Shown here: piece by piece, positions 16,653-23,876 of the stretch
Numbering within the stretch: the first letter of the stretch is position 1
How the letters are laid out: each line of letters opens with the position of its first letter
Source of the DNA: SZUA-217 sp964194555
GTDB lineage: Bacteria > Actinomycetota > Acidimicrobiia > Spongiisociales > ZC4RG35
NCBI GenBank assembly: GCA_964194555.1
Contig: CAXMMT010000050.1
Span: 26,428 to 90,427 of the forward strand
Direction of reading: 5' to 3'
DNA length: 64,000 bases
Translations under genes and position numbers: made by a program
Notes under the pieces: generated by a model
The model's input: only the letters and a program-made list of their open reading frames with translations
The model's database searches: none
Told to the model about the DNA's origin: nothing

Positions 16653-17240
16653 ATGCCGTCAGAGGAGGAGGTGCGTTCCCTCGTCGAGCGAATTGTCGAT
16701 GGTGTCGTTGATCACGAAACACAGTTCTTGCCTGAGGATTCTCTCGACCATACAGACTCCCAAGCCCCGGTCTTCGATCCCCTCGGCATCATCGCCGTTG
16801 GAGCCGACCACGGCGGCTATCCGCTCAAGGAGCGGATTTCGTTCAGACTGAAGGAAGCCGGCTGGGAGGTCGTCGACTGTGGAACCGACTCCAAGGAGGC
16901 GGTTGACTACCCGGAGTATGCCCTCGCCGTGGCCCGGAAGGTTGCTGATGGCGAATGCCGGTGGGGGATCATGATCGATGGCGCCGGCATCGGGTCTTCG
17001 ATGGTTGCCAACAAAGTGGCCGGTGTTCGGGCAGCGCTTTGTTACGACGTTTCCTCGGCTCGCAACAGTCGTGAGCACAATCACGCCAACGTCCTAACGC
17101 TTGGGGCGGGTCTCATCGGGGACGGGTTGGCGTGGCAGATCGTGGAGGAGTGGTTGTCCACTGAGTGGGCAGGGGGTCGTCATGCCCGTCGGGTTGCCAT
17201 GATCGACGCGCTGGATCAGCAATACTCCAGACCTGAATGA
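16653..17240 (+). CDS. rpiB: RpiB-type sugar-phosphate isomerase with encapsulation-like N terminus
   Basis: From the ATG at 16653 this is 195 residues. Residues 3-20 (SEEEVRSLVERIVDGVVD) form an amphipathic helix joined by a polar linker to the enzyme, the pattern of a BMC encapsulation peptide. The RpiB/LacAB fold follows, with ADHGGYPLKE (His53) and SREHNHANVLTLG. The loop that carries the catalytic Cys of E. coli RpiB (CGTGVG) reads DGAGIG, with Asp109 in its place. The family interconverts ribose and ribulose 5-phosphates; the altered site may mean another substrate. An alternative ATG lies at 16629. It is the first gene of the BMC operon, 12 bp before deoC. Confidence 0.9.
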   Translation: MPSEEEVRSLVERIVDGVVDHETQFLPEDSLDHTDSQAPVFDPLGIIAVGADHGGYPLKERISFRLKEAGWEVVDCGTDSKEAVDYPEYALAVARKVADGECRWGIMIDGAGIGSSMVANKVAGVRAALCYDVSSARNSREHNHANVLTLGAGLIGDGLAWQIVEEWLSTEWAGGRHARRVAMIDALDQQYSRPE

Positions 17241-17252
17241 AGAAGTCGTGTC

Positions 17253-18086
17253 ATGAATCGTGAGGCTCTGGTCGAAGCCATCACCCGAGAGGTCCTCTCG
17301 GCGCTCTCCACTCGATTCGATATGGCCGAGACGGGAGACAAGGTTCGGGAGGTCGTCGCCAATGGCGCCGACCGGGTCGCCTTCCACGGTGAGGCGGCGG
17401 ATGTCCCGCTCGATGTGGCGCAGTACATCGATCACACCCTCCTCGCGGCTGACGCAACGGCTGAAGACATCGACGTTCTCTGTTCCGAAGCCGAGCAGTA
17501 CGGGTTCGCCTCGGTCTGCATCAATCCCACATGGGTGAAACGGGCCGCCAAGAACTTGCGAGGAACCAGGGTGCCCGTGTGCACGGTCATCGGTTTTCCA
17601 CTTGGCGCCACCACCACCGAAATCAAGGCCACCGAGGCAAGAAAGGCTCTCCGCGACGGCGCCCGTGAGATCGATATGGTCATAAACATCGGAGCCCTCA
17701 AGTCGGGTGACCACGAACTGGTATACAACGACATCGCCAAGGTTGTGGACGCGTCTCGCGAGACGGGGGCGATTTGCAAGGTGATCCTGGAGACAGCCCT
17801 CCTCACAGATGAGGAAAAAGTGATTGCTTCGGCGCTGGCGAAGAGAGCAAAGGCGGACTTCGTGAAAACCTCAACCGGGTTCGGGCCCGGCGGAGCAACG
17901 GTCTATGACGTAGCCCTGATGCGCGAGACCGTGGGACCCGACATGGGCATCAAGGCGTCCGGTGGTGTTAGAACTGCCGATGACGCCGAAGACATGATCG
18001 CGGCCGGCGCCACCAGGATCGGTGCTTCCGCGGGTGTGCAAATTGTTGGCGGATCAGATGGAGGAGATAGTGGCGAAAGGTATTGA
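17253..18086 (+). CDS. deoC: Deoxyribose-phosphate aldolase with encapsulation-like N terminus
   Basis: DeoC cleaves 2-deoxyribose 5-phosphate to glyceraldehyde 3-phosphate and acetaldehyde. Residues 1-21 (MNREALVEAITREVLSALST plus Arg) look like a BMC encapsulation helix. The TIM-barrel runs from about residue 52. Catalytic residues are visible: Asp141 in REIDMVINIG, Schiff-base Lys205 in DFVKTSTGFG and Lys234 in GIKASGGVRT. The full length of 277 exceeds the usual 220-260 because of the N-terminal tag. GAAGAAG lies 7 nt before the ATG. The 3' end overlaps the BMC-T gene by 17 bp. Acetaldehyde made here would feed the aldehyde dehydrogenase encoded four genes downstream. Confidence 0.95.
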   Translation: MNREALVEAITREVLSALSTRFDMAETGDKVREVVANGADRVAFHGEAADVPLDVAQYIDHTLLAADATAEDIDVLCSEAEQYGFASVCINPTWVKRAAKNLRGTRVPVCTVIGFPLGATTTEIKATEARKALRDGAREIDMVINIGALKSGDHELVYNDIAKVVDASRETGAICKVILETALLTDEEKVIASALAKRAKADFVKTSTGFGPGGATVYDVALMRETVGPDMGIKASGGVRTADDAEDMIAAGATRIGASAGVQIVGGSDGGDSGERY

Positions 18087-18699
18087 GCTCAGGTCCTACG
18101 CGTTTCTGGACAGCTTGCAGCCGCAATATGCGGCGTTTCTGGGAACCGTTGCCCAAGGATTTCTTCCTCTGGCAGGGGATGCCTCGCTCTGGGTCGAGGT
18201 GGCACCCGGAATCGAGATCAATCGTCTGACCGACGTTGCCCTCAAGTCCACAGGCGTCAAACCGGGTCTTCAGATCATCGAGCGGTATTTCGGCGTGCTC
18301 GAAGTCCACTCTCCGGATCAGGCCGAGGTGCGAGCCGCAGGTGAGGCCATACTCGAAGGCATCGAGCACTCAGAGGATGACCGTATGAAGCCTCGCATTC
18401 TCAGCTCGCAAATCATCCGGCGGATCGATGATCATCACGCCCAGCTCATCAACAGGACGAGACACGGAGAGATGATCATCCCGGGTCAGACTCTCTATGT
18501 CCTCGAGTGTGAACCGGCGGCCTACGCATCATTGGCTGCCAACGAAGCTGAGAAGGCTGCCGAGATAAACGTGCTCGAGGTGCGAAGCTTCGGGTCGATG
18601 GGTCGCATCTACCTCGGTGGCGAGGAGCAAGACATCGATGTGGGATGGCAAGCGGCTGTGGCCGCGTTGGAAGGTCTGACGGGAAGAGAATCTGAATAA
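18070..18699 (+). CDS. BMC-T shell protein (tandem BMC domains)
   Basis: This trimer-forming shell protein has about 209 residues and two BMC domains (residues about 5-95 and 105-200). The first begins IELRSYAFLDSLQPQYAAFLG and contains EVAPGIEINRLTDVALK, resembling the BMC-T of the Rhodococcus/Mycobacterium aminoalcohol compartments. The second includes QTLYVLECEPAAYASLAA. GTG at 18070 is preferred because GGAGG stands 5 nt upstream and the resulting MAKGIELRS matches the family start. The longer frame from 18022 would only read through the deoC 3' end. BMC-T trimers form part of the shell facets and can act as gated pores. Confidence 0.88.
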   Translation: MAKGIELRSYAFLDSLQPQYAAFLGTVAQGFLPLAGDASLWVEVAPGIEINRLTDVALKSTGVKPGLQIIERYFGVLEVHSPDQAEVRAAGEAILEGIEHSEDDRMKPRILSSQIIRRIDDHHAQLINRTRHGEMIIPGQTLYVLECEPAAYASLAANEAEKAAEINVLEVRSFGSMGRIYLGGEEQDIDVGWQAAVAALEGLTGRESE

Positions 18700-18738
18700 T
18701 CAAAGTTCCGATTGAGAACGAAGGAAAGGAGGAGCTTC

Positions 18739-19041
18739 ATGGCTGAAGCTCTGGGAATGATCGAGGCGCGCAGCTACCCGGCGATGGTGGAGGCGGCCGA
18801 TGCCATGGTCAAGGCGGCCAAGGTCGAGTTGGTGAGCATGGAAAAGACAGGCGGGGGCTACATAACTGCCCTTGTCCGTGGTGATGTTGCGGCGGTGAAG
18901 GCCGCGGTCGACGCGGGTGTTCGCGGTGCCGAGAAGGTCGGCGAAGTGACCGCTACCCATGTCATTGCCCGTCCGCATGTCAACGTGGATCTCGTGTTGC
19001 CTCTGGGCCGTCAGGATCAGGCGCAGGACGATCTCGGCTGA
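18739..19041 (+). CDS. BMC-H shell protein (hexamer)
   Basis: This is the single hexameric shell protein of the locus, 100 residues, the canonical BMC-H size. It begins MAEALGMIEARSYPAMVEAA and contains AAKVELVSMEKTGGGYITAL and VRGDVAAVKAAVDAG, typical of the PduA/EutM/CcmK group. Hexamers tile the facets of the shell and form central pores; the pore-facing loop here is EKTGGGY. AAAGGAGGAG lies 4 nt before the ATG, the strongest ribosome site in the operon, in line with the high dose of BMC-H needed. Confidence 0.95.
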   Translation: MAEALGMIEARSYPAMVEAADAMVKAAKVELVSMEKTGGGYITALVRGDVAAVKAAVDAGVRGAEKVGEVTATHVIARPHVNVDLVLPLGRQDQAQDDLG

Positions 19042-19066
19042 CCAACTCGAGAAACAGGAGAGACCC

Positions 19067-19375
19067 ATGCATCTAGGCAGGGTCGCTGGAACCCTTGTAG
19101 CCAGCCGTAAGGAAGCCCTTTTGTCGGGGATGAAGTTCCTTGTTGTGAGACAGGTCAACGAGGCAAACCAGGAGACAGGGACATATGTGGTGGCTGCCGA
19201 CGCTGTCGGTGCCGGGTTGGGCGAAGTGGTCTTATACGCCTCAGGCAGTTCGGCGCGTCAGACGGAGATGACCAAGGATCGTCCATGCGACGCCGTGATC
19301 ATGGCGATCGTGGACACCTGGGACATCGGTGGCGAAGTCAGGTACCACAAGGGTGAGGAGGAAGCCGCTGGATAG
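19067..19375 (+). CDS. BMC-P vertex protein (EutN/CcmL family), first of three
   Basis: This 102-residue pentameric vertex protein starts MHLGRVAGTLVASRKEALLS, the EutN/CcmL beta-barrel start, and includes GTYVVAADAVGAGLGEVVLY and CDAVIMAIVDTWDIGG. BMC-P pentamers cap the twelve corners of the shell. CAGGAG stands 7 nt before the ATG. The stop lies inside the start region of the aldehyde dehydrogenase gene, so the two are probably coupled. Confidence 0.92.
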   Translation: MHLGRVAGTLVASRKEALLSGMKFLVVRQVNEANQETGTYVVAADAVGAGLGEVVLYASGSSARQTEMTKDRPCDAVIMAIVDTWDIGGEVRYHKGEEEAAG

Positions 19376-20837
19376 GTCGAAGCTCAGCGACAGCGAAGTC
19401 CGCTCGATAATCGATCGTGTGAAGAACCGGGTTGCCGCGGCCGAGTTCGCCGACCGGCCCGGTCCGACGCTACGCGCCAGTGATCAGCTTGCGATTTCGG
19501 AGGTTGAACTCGGCGACGGAATCCACCTCACCATCGACGAGGCTGTGCGATCTGCCCGCCGGGCTTTCGAGGCTTACCGCGATATGGGCCTCGAAGCAAG
19601 GAAGACCATTGTCGAAGCCATGCGCGCAGCCATGCTCAAGGAGGGAGAGCGTCTTGCCTACATGGCGGTGGAGGAGACCGGGATCGGTCGGGCCGAAGAC
19701 AAAGTCGTGAAGAACAGGCTGGTGACAACCAAAACCCCGGGTCCAGAGGACCTCGAGCCTCATGTCGTCACCGGCGATGCCGGAATGGTCGTGACTGAGT
19801 ACGCGCCATACGGCGTGATCGGCTCGATTACTCCCACCACGAATCCCACGTCGACCATCATCAACAACTCGATCGCAATGGTGTCCGCGGGCAACGCCGT
19901 GGTCTTCAACGTCCACCCGAACGCAAGTCTTGTCTCAGTCGAAAACGTAAAACTGCTGAATCGGGCGATCGTTGCGGCCGGGGGACCGGCCGATTTGATC
20001 ACCGCAACCCCACAGCCGACTCTCGAATCAGCGCGTGAGGTCATGCATCACCCTGACATCCGGGTTCTCCTTGTCACAGGAGGGCCGGGGGTGGTCAAGG
20101 AAGCGCTGAAGACCACCAAGAAAGTGATCGCCGCCGGTCCGGGCAATCCGCCCTCGGTCGTGGATCAAACGGCTGACGTGGAGGCCGCGGGACGTAACGT
20201 CGTTCGTGGTGCCTCGTTCGACAACAACGTCATCTGCACCGATGAGAAGACGACCATCGTGGTGGACTCTGTTGCCGATCGACTGGTTCAGTCGATGGTT
20301 GCCAACGGGGCCTACCGGCTCAAAGAGCACGAACTGAAGCGGCTGGAGCGGGTCATCTTCAAGGAGATGGGGCCACCCAACAAACCAGGAGTGATCAACC
20401 AGGCACTCATCGGGAAGAGCGCGGCCGCGATTCTGTCCGAGATCGGTATCACGGTCGACGATGATGTTCGACTGGTGGTGGCCGAGGTGCGGAGTGAGCA
20501 CAATCTGGTTTGGACCGAGCAGATGATGCCGGTGATGCCCGTTGTCAGGGTGCAAAACGTCGACGACGCCATCGATCTGGCAGTGCGCTCAGAGCATGGC
20601 TTTCGTCACACGGCGTCGATTCACAGCACCAATATCGACACCATCACCCGGATGGCACGAGCCATGAACTGCAGCATGTTCGTGGCCAACGGCCCCAACT
20701 TCAGCGGTCTGGGAGAGGGCGGCGAGGGGTTCACGTCTTTCTCCATTGCCAGTCCGACCGGGGAAGGACTGACCCGACCTCGTCACTTCTCTCGGGCCCG
20801 AAGGATCAGCGTCGTGGGAGCGCTCCGCATTGTCTGA
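19353..20837 (+). CDS. CoA-acylating aldehyde dehydrogenase (EutE/PduP-like)
   Basis: This enzyme oxidises an aldehyde, here probably acetaldehyde from DeoC, to acyl-CoA with NAD+. It has about 490 residues. An N-terminal helix (LSDSEVRSIIDRVKNRVAAA) matches a BMC encapsulation peptide. The NAD-binding part includes YGVIGSITPTTNPTSTIINN, and the active-site Cys sits in SFDNNVICTDEK (residue 295 from this start). The start is unclear. GTG at 19329 and GTG at 19353 lack a ribosome site. AGGAGG at 19356-19361 has ideal spacing to a CTG at 19368, which would begin just before the helix. The stop overlaps the next gene by 8 bp. Confidence 0.93.
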   Translation: MRRKPLDRSKLSDSEVRSIIDRVKNRVAAAEFADRPGPTLRASDQLAISEVELGDGIHLTIDEAVRSARRAFEAYRDMGLEARKTIVEAMRAAMLKEGERLAYMAVEETGIGRAEDKVVKNRLVTTKTPGPEDLEPHVVTGDAGMVVTEYAPYGVIGSITPTTNPTSTIINNSIAMVSAGNAVVFNVHPNASLVSVENVKLLNRAIVAAGGPADLITATPQPTLESAREVMHHPDIRVLLVTGGPGVVKEALKTTKKVIAAGPGNPPSVVDQTADVEAAGRNVVRGASFDNNVICTDEKTTIVVDSVADRLVQSMVANGAYRLKEHELKRLERVIFKEMGPPNKPGVINQALIGKSAAAILSEIGITVDDDVRLVVAEVRSEHNLVWTEQMMPVMPVVRVQNVDDAIDLAVRSEHGFRHTASIHSTNIDTITRMARAMNCSMFVANGPNFSGLGEGGEGFTSFSIASPTGEGLTRPRHFSRARRISVVGALRIV

Positions 20838-21420
20838 TCCGGCCATCGCCCTGCTCGAGTTCGACTCGATCAGCGCCGGAATCGTGTCCGGCGATGCCAT
20901 GGTCAAGTCCTCCCCTCTGGGATCTATCTATGCGGGGACGGTCCATCCAGGGAAGTATCTGGTCCTGGTCAGCGGTGACACCGCAAGTGTCGAGATCGCT
21001 CTGTCAACAGGGACCGATATCGGTCAGGGTCATATCACCGACTCGGTGTTTCTCCCCGACATACATCCGGACGTGACATCCGCGATTGTTGACGGAGCCA
21101 AACGGGCAACCCTCGGTGAGGGCGCATTGGGGATCGTGGAGACTTCCTCAGTTTCCGCTGTTATCGACGCTGCCGACGCCGGCGTCAAGGCGGCCCATGT
21201 GGTCTTGGGGGCGGTCCGCCTCGCCGACGGTCTGGGTGGCAAGGGATATGTCTTCTTCTCCGGGACGGTTGCCGATGTGGATGCTGCGGTTGAAGCGGCG
21301 GTGAGCCGTGTTGAACCCCATGGTTTTCTGATTCGCTCCGATGTGATCGCCCAGTTGCATGAGGAGATGGCCGAGAACCTCCGAAGTCAGCTTCGATTTT
21401 TGAAGCGAGTCGGGAGCTGA
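20830..21420 (+). CDS. BMC-T shell protein, PduT-like without cysteines
   Basis: This 196-residue tandem-BMC shell protein starts at a TTG overlapping the aldehyde dehydrogenase stop. The second domain is the better conserved: ALGIVETSSVSAVIDAADAG and LADGLGGKGYVFFSGTV. It resembles PduT and related BMC-T proteins, but it has no cysteine at all, so it cannot hold the central 4Fe-4S cluster of PduT. It is more likely a small-molecule pore. The C terminus (IAQLHEEMAENLRSQL) ends in a helix. Confidence 0.88.
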   Translation: MSDPAIALLEFDSISAGIVSGDAMVKSSPLGSIYAGTVHPGKYLVLVSGDTASVEIALSTGTDIGQGHITDSVFLPDIHPDVTSAIVDGAKRATLGEGALGIVETSSVSAVIDAADAGVKAAHVVLGAVRLADGLGGKGYVFFSGTVADVDAAVEAAVSRVEPHGFLIRSDVIAQLHEEMAENLRSQLRFLKRVGS

Positions 21421-21421
21421 C

Positions 21422-21700
21422 ATGCAGTTGGCTCGCGTCCTCGGAAGTGTCGTTGCGACCGAGAAAGTGGAAGGTCTCGAAGGCGTCCGCTTCCTGGTCA
21501 TACAACCCTTGGATAAGACCCTGGAACCGTCCGGTGGAACGGTCGTGGCCGCCGACGCTGTCGAAATGGCCGGGCCGGGGGAGTTGGTCTATTTCGTCAG
21601 CTCACGAGAGGCGGCCGAGGCGTTGCCGGAGCGGTTCGTCCCCGTGGATCACGCCATTGTCGGGATTGTCGACGATGTGCACCTCGGAGCAGACGCGTGA
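21422..21700 (+). CDS. BMC-P vertex protein, second of three
   Basis: This 92-residue EutN/CcmL-type pentamer subunit starts MQLARVLGSVVATEKVEGLE and includes GGTVVAADAVEMAGPGELVY and DHAIVGIVDDVHLG. The ATG follows the BMC-T stop by one base, and the stop overlaps the next gene as GTGA. It is clearly diverged from the other two vertex proteins in the locus, so the three are probably not interchangeable. Confidence 0.9.
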   Translation: MQLARVLGSVVATEKVEGLEGVRFLVIQPLDKTLEPSGGTVVAADAVEMAGPGELVYFVSSREAAEALPERFVPVDHAIVGIVDDVHLGADA

Positions 21701-21984
21701 AGGTGGGCCGGGTTGTCGGAACTGTTGTGTCCACCGTCAACATCCCGCTCCTCGATGGTCATCGATTGCTGGTCTGCGACATTCAAGACGTCTCTGGCGA
21801 GGCATCCGGCTACACGATCGCCATCGACGTGGTCGATGCCGGGGTGGGTGAGACAGTGCTCATCCTGGACGAGGGCACTTCTGCACGCCAGATCCTTGGC
21901 CTCGATTGGGGGGCGATCCGTGCCGTGGTCGTTGGTGTTGTCGACGAGTTGATGGTTGACGGCGAGCTTCGCGAAGTGAGCTAA
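21697..21984 (+). CDS. BMC-P vertex protein, third of three
   Basis: This 95-residue EutN/CcmL-type protein begins MKVGRVVGTVVSTVNIPLLD and includes VCDIQDVSGEASGYTIAIDV and GAIRAVVVGVVDELMVDG. It has a GTG start overlapping the previous stop. It is the last gene of the BMC operon. A set of one BMC-H, two BMC-T and three BMC-P recalls the shell composition known from Haliangium ochraceum. Its TAA falls inside a small palindrome (21981-21999) that also holds the stop of the convergent flavoprotein gene. Confidence 0.9.
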   Translation: MKVGRVVGTVVSTVNIPLLDGHRLLVCDIQDVSGEASGYTIAIDVVDAGVGETVLILDEGTSARQILGLDWGAIRAVVVGVVDELMVDGELREVS

Positions 21985-21999
21985 TGCTCGTGGCACTAG
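21981..21999. repeat. Mini palindrome at a convergent gene junction
   Basis: CTAATGC, TCGTG, GCACTAG forms a 19-bp near-palindrome. Its ends match the termini of the larger palindromic elements (CTAGTGC...GCACTAG). It holds the TAA of the last BMC gene and the TAG of the flavoprotein gene. It may be a deleted element or a small hairpin terminator. Confidence 0.45.
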
Positions 22000-22544
22000 T
22001 CCTTGGGTGGGGTGTCCCAGTCTTGGACGTCGCTCCCTTTCTCGCGGGCCAGGATGTCGAGGGCGGCGACGGCGCCCGCCCCCGCGGAGATGATGGCCTG
22101 ACTCCGCGACGGTCTGACCGAGCGGCCGACCACGTAGGCCTTGTCGATTGACGACCGGTTGTCACGGTCTACGTCGATGGCACCGGTCTTGTCCACATCG
22201 ACGCCAAGGGACAGGGCCAACTCCGGGTTCTTGCCCTCGGTGAGGATCAGATAGTCGGCGACGTGCTCTCCGCTGTCGGTCTTCACGTTGAAATCTTCTC
22301 CCGCGGCGACCGAACGCACCTCTTCATCGAGGAGAGACGCCCCTACCGCCAAAACCTGGCCTCGTGCCACCTGCTGGAACTCGGTCCCTGCGATCTCCGG
22401 CAGTCCCAGGTAGTTGTAGAGATGTGCATAGTTCATGGCCGTCTTGTCGGTTCCGAACACGATCACGTCCTGGTAGTTCTTCGCCAGGAACAGCGCGGCA
22501 GACAGCCCGCCCGGTCCATCTCCAACGATGATCACTCTCGCCAA
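21996..22544 (-). CDS. Half-size thioredoxin-reductase-like flavoprotein
   Basis: This 182-residue protein has both FAD motifs of the thioredoxin-reductase family: IIVGDGPGGLSAALFLAK at the N terminus, and DKAYVVGRSVRPSRSQ then AIISAGAGAVAALDIL near the C terminus. The NADPH-binding domain and the CxxC redox centre that normally lie between are missing. The FAD domain is therefore intact and continuous, not truncated. Such short proteins may pass electrons from an unknown partner or bind FAD for sensing. It converges on the BMC operon, but a role there is not shown. Its ATG is divergent from an AlkA-type gene. Confidence 0.8.
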   Translation of the reverse strand: MARVIIVGDGPGGLSAALFLAKNYQDVIVFGTDKTAMNYAHLYNYLGLPEIAGTEFQQVARGQVLAVGASLLDEEVRSVAAGEDFNVKTDSGEHVADYLILTEGKNPELALSLGVDVDKTGAIDVDRDNRSSIDKAYVVGRSVRPSRSQAIISAGAGAVAALDILAREKGSDVQDWDTPPKD

Positions 22545-22594
22545 AAGGGTCCTCCTCTGGATGTTCTGTTGTCAACACTCACGAGCCTGTTGGT

Positions 22595-23500
22595 ATGCCG
22601 GCGGCATCCAGCCAGGATGGGTGTGTGGAGACCAGGTCTGTTCCGATCAAGGGTCCTCTCGATCTCAGGGGAACTCTGCAGCCGCTGCATGGGAGGTTCG
22701 CCGACGATGGTTGGTGGCTGTCTGCCCGGACTCCGGAAGGGTCTGGATCGCTGCGGATCAGACGGACACGTCAGGAGATGATCGGGGAGGCCTGGGGAGA
22801 AGGTTCCGGTTGGCTGCTGGACAGACTCGGGGCGATCTCTGGGCTCGACGATGATCCATCCGGGTTTGAGACCGACGACCCGGTTGTCTCTGATCTCCAC
22901 CGTCGTCATTCAGGTGAGAGGTTCGGACGGACCGATCTGGTATTTGATTCGCTCGTTGTCGCAATCTGTGGCCAGAAAGTGACAGGTGGCGAGGCCGCAG
23001 CAGCTATGCGTGGCTTGCACCGGAAGTTCTCCGAGTCTGCACCCGGCCCCAATGAGCGATTGAGACTGCCCCCCGACCCGGAGCGGATGGCCGAGGCGCC
23101 CTATTGGGTGTACCACGAGCTCCATCTGGAGAAACGCCGTGCCGACGTCCTGAGGCAAGTGGCTGCCAACCACGAGAAGATCGAAGCTCTGCCCGGGGTT
23201 GATCCCGTGGATGCCGCCAGGTTGCTCGAATCCTTCGACGGCGTTGGGGAGTGGAGCGTGGCCAAGACCCTCGAAGTGTCTCATGGTGACTCCGACCAGG
23301 TGGCGGTCGGGGACTTCCACTTCAAGCACATCGTCGTGTATCACTTGACCGGTCGGGATCGGGGCACAGACGATGAGATGTTGGAGCTTCTGGAGCCGTT
23401 TCGGCCAAATCGAGGGCGTGTGATCAGACTCCTTCATCATCTCGGTCACGAGCCCAAATTCGGCCCACGGATGAGCCGCCGTGACATCACCGGGATGTAG
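22595..23500 (+). CDS. AlkA-like DNA-3-methyladenine glycosylase (HhH-GPD)
   Basis: This 301-residue protein is a base-excision glycosylase for alkylated purines. Residues about 15-110 are an N-terminal beta-rich domain. The helical domain begins at DLVFDSLVVAICGQKVTGGE. The helix-hairpin-helix is LLESFDGVGEWSVAKTLEV (residues 210-228), and the catalytic Asp is residue 240 in VAVGDFHFKH. It is a different subfamily from the glycosylase half of the sodX fusion at 8708, so the genome carries at least two AlkA-type enzymes. The gene ends 14 bp into the convergent small membrane gene. Confidence 0.85.
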   Translation: MPAASSQDGCVETRSVPIKGPLDLRGTLQPLHGRFADDGWWLSARTPEGSGSLRIRRTRQEMIGEAWGEGSGWLLDRLGAISGLDDDPSGFETDDPVVSDLHRRHSGERFGRTDLVFDSLVVAICGQKVTGGEAAAAMRGLHRKFSESAPGPNERLRLPPDPERMAEAPYWVYHELHLEKRRADVLRQVAANHEKIEALPGVDPVDAARLLESFDGVGEWSVAKTLEVSHGDSDQVAVGDFHFKHIVVYHLTGRDRGTDDEMLELLEPFRPNRGRVIRLLHHLGHEPKFGPRMSRRDITGM

Positions 23501-23867
23501 ATGTCTCCTCGACCTCCTCCATCCCTGGCGCCGCGATGAGCGAGAGAAGCATCAGCATCGAGAGCGGGAGCACAACCAGTGTCACTGAGTGCGGCAGCAC
23601 TGAGCCGACGATCATCAGCGCAACAGCGATGGCACGCCAACCCCGGGTACGAAACCGGGCAGGGCCGTCGAAGCTGAGCAGGAACAGTGCCCCACCTGCG
23701 AAAGAGAGGACACCGAAAGCGATAACCGATGCGAGGGTTCACTCAGGGTCGTAGGTCCTCTCCTCGACGATGGCAAGGAATGTGTTGTTGCCAATGATCC
23801 ACAGCCCGAGCAGCGTTATCAGCAGCCCGACGAACCGGGCGAAAGTCCGACCCATCCACCGGAACAT
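23487..23867 (-). pseudogene. Small membrane protein gene interrupted by an in-frame TGA
   Basis: From ATG at 23867 the frame reads MFRWMGRTFARFVGLLITLL, then GLWIIGNNTFLAIV and EERTYDPE, then TGA at 23739-23741. It continues in the same frame as LASVIAFGVLSFAGGALFLL, more hydrophobic segments and an acidic tail, stopping at 23487. The whole is 127 codons with four likely membrane helices. No usable start codon follows the TGA for some distance, and the continuation has clear membrane-protein character. The simplest reading is a nonsense mutation, perhaps Trp TGG to TGA. A sequencing error or programmed readthrough is possible. The 3' end overlaps the alkA-like gene by 14 bp. Confidence 0.6.
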
Positions 23868-23876
23868 CTTGTGAGC

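Noticed and set aside
23446..23742. A 98-residue minus-strand frame starting at GTG 23742
   Set aside because: It is out of frame with the clear membrane-protein reading on the same strand and has Arg/Cys/Pro-rich non-protein-like composition.
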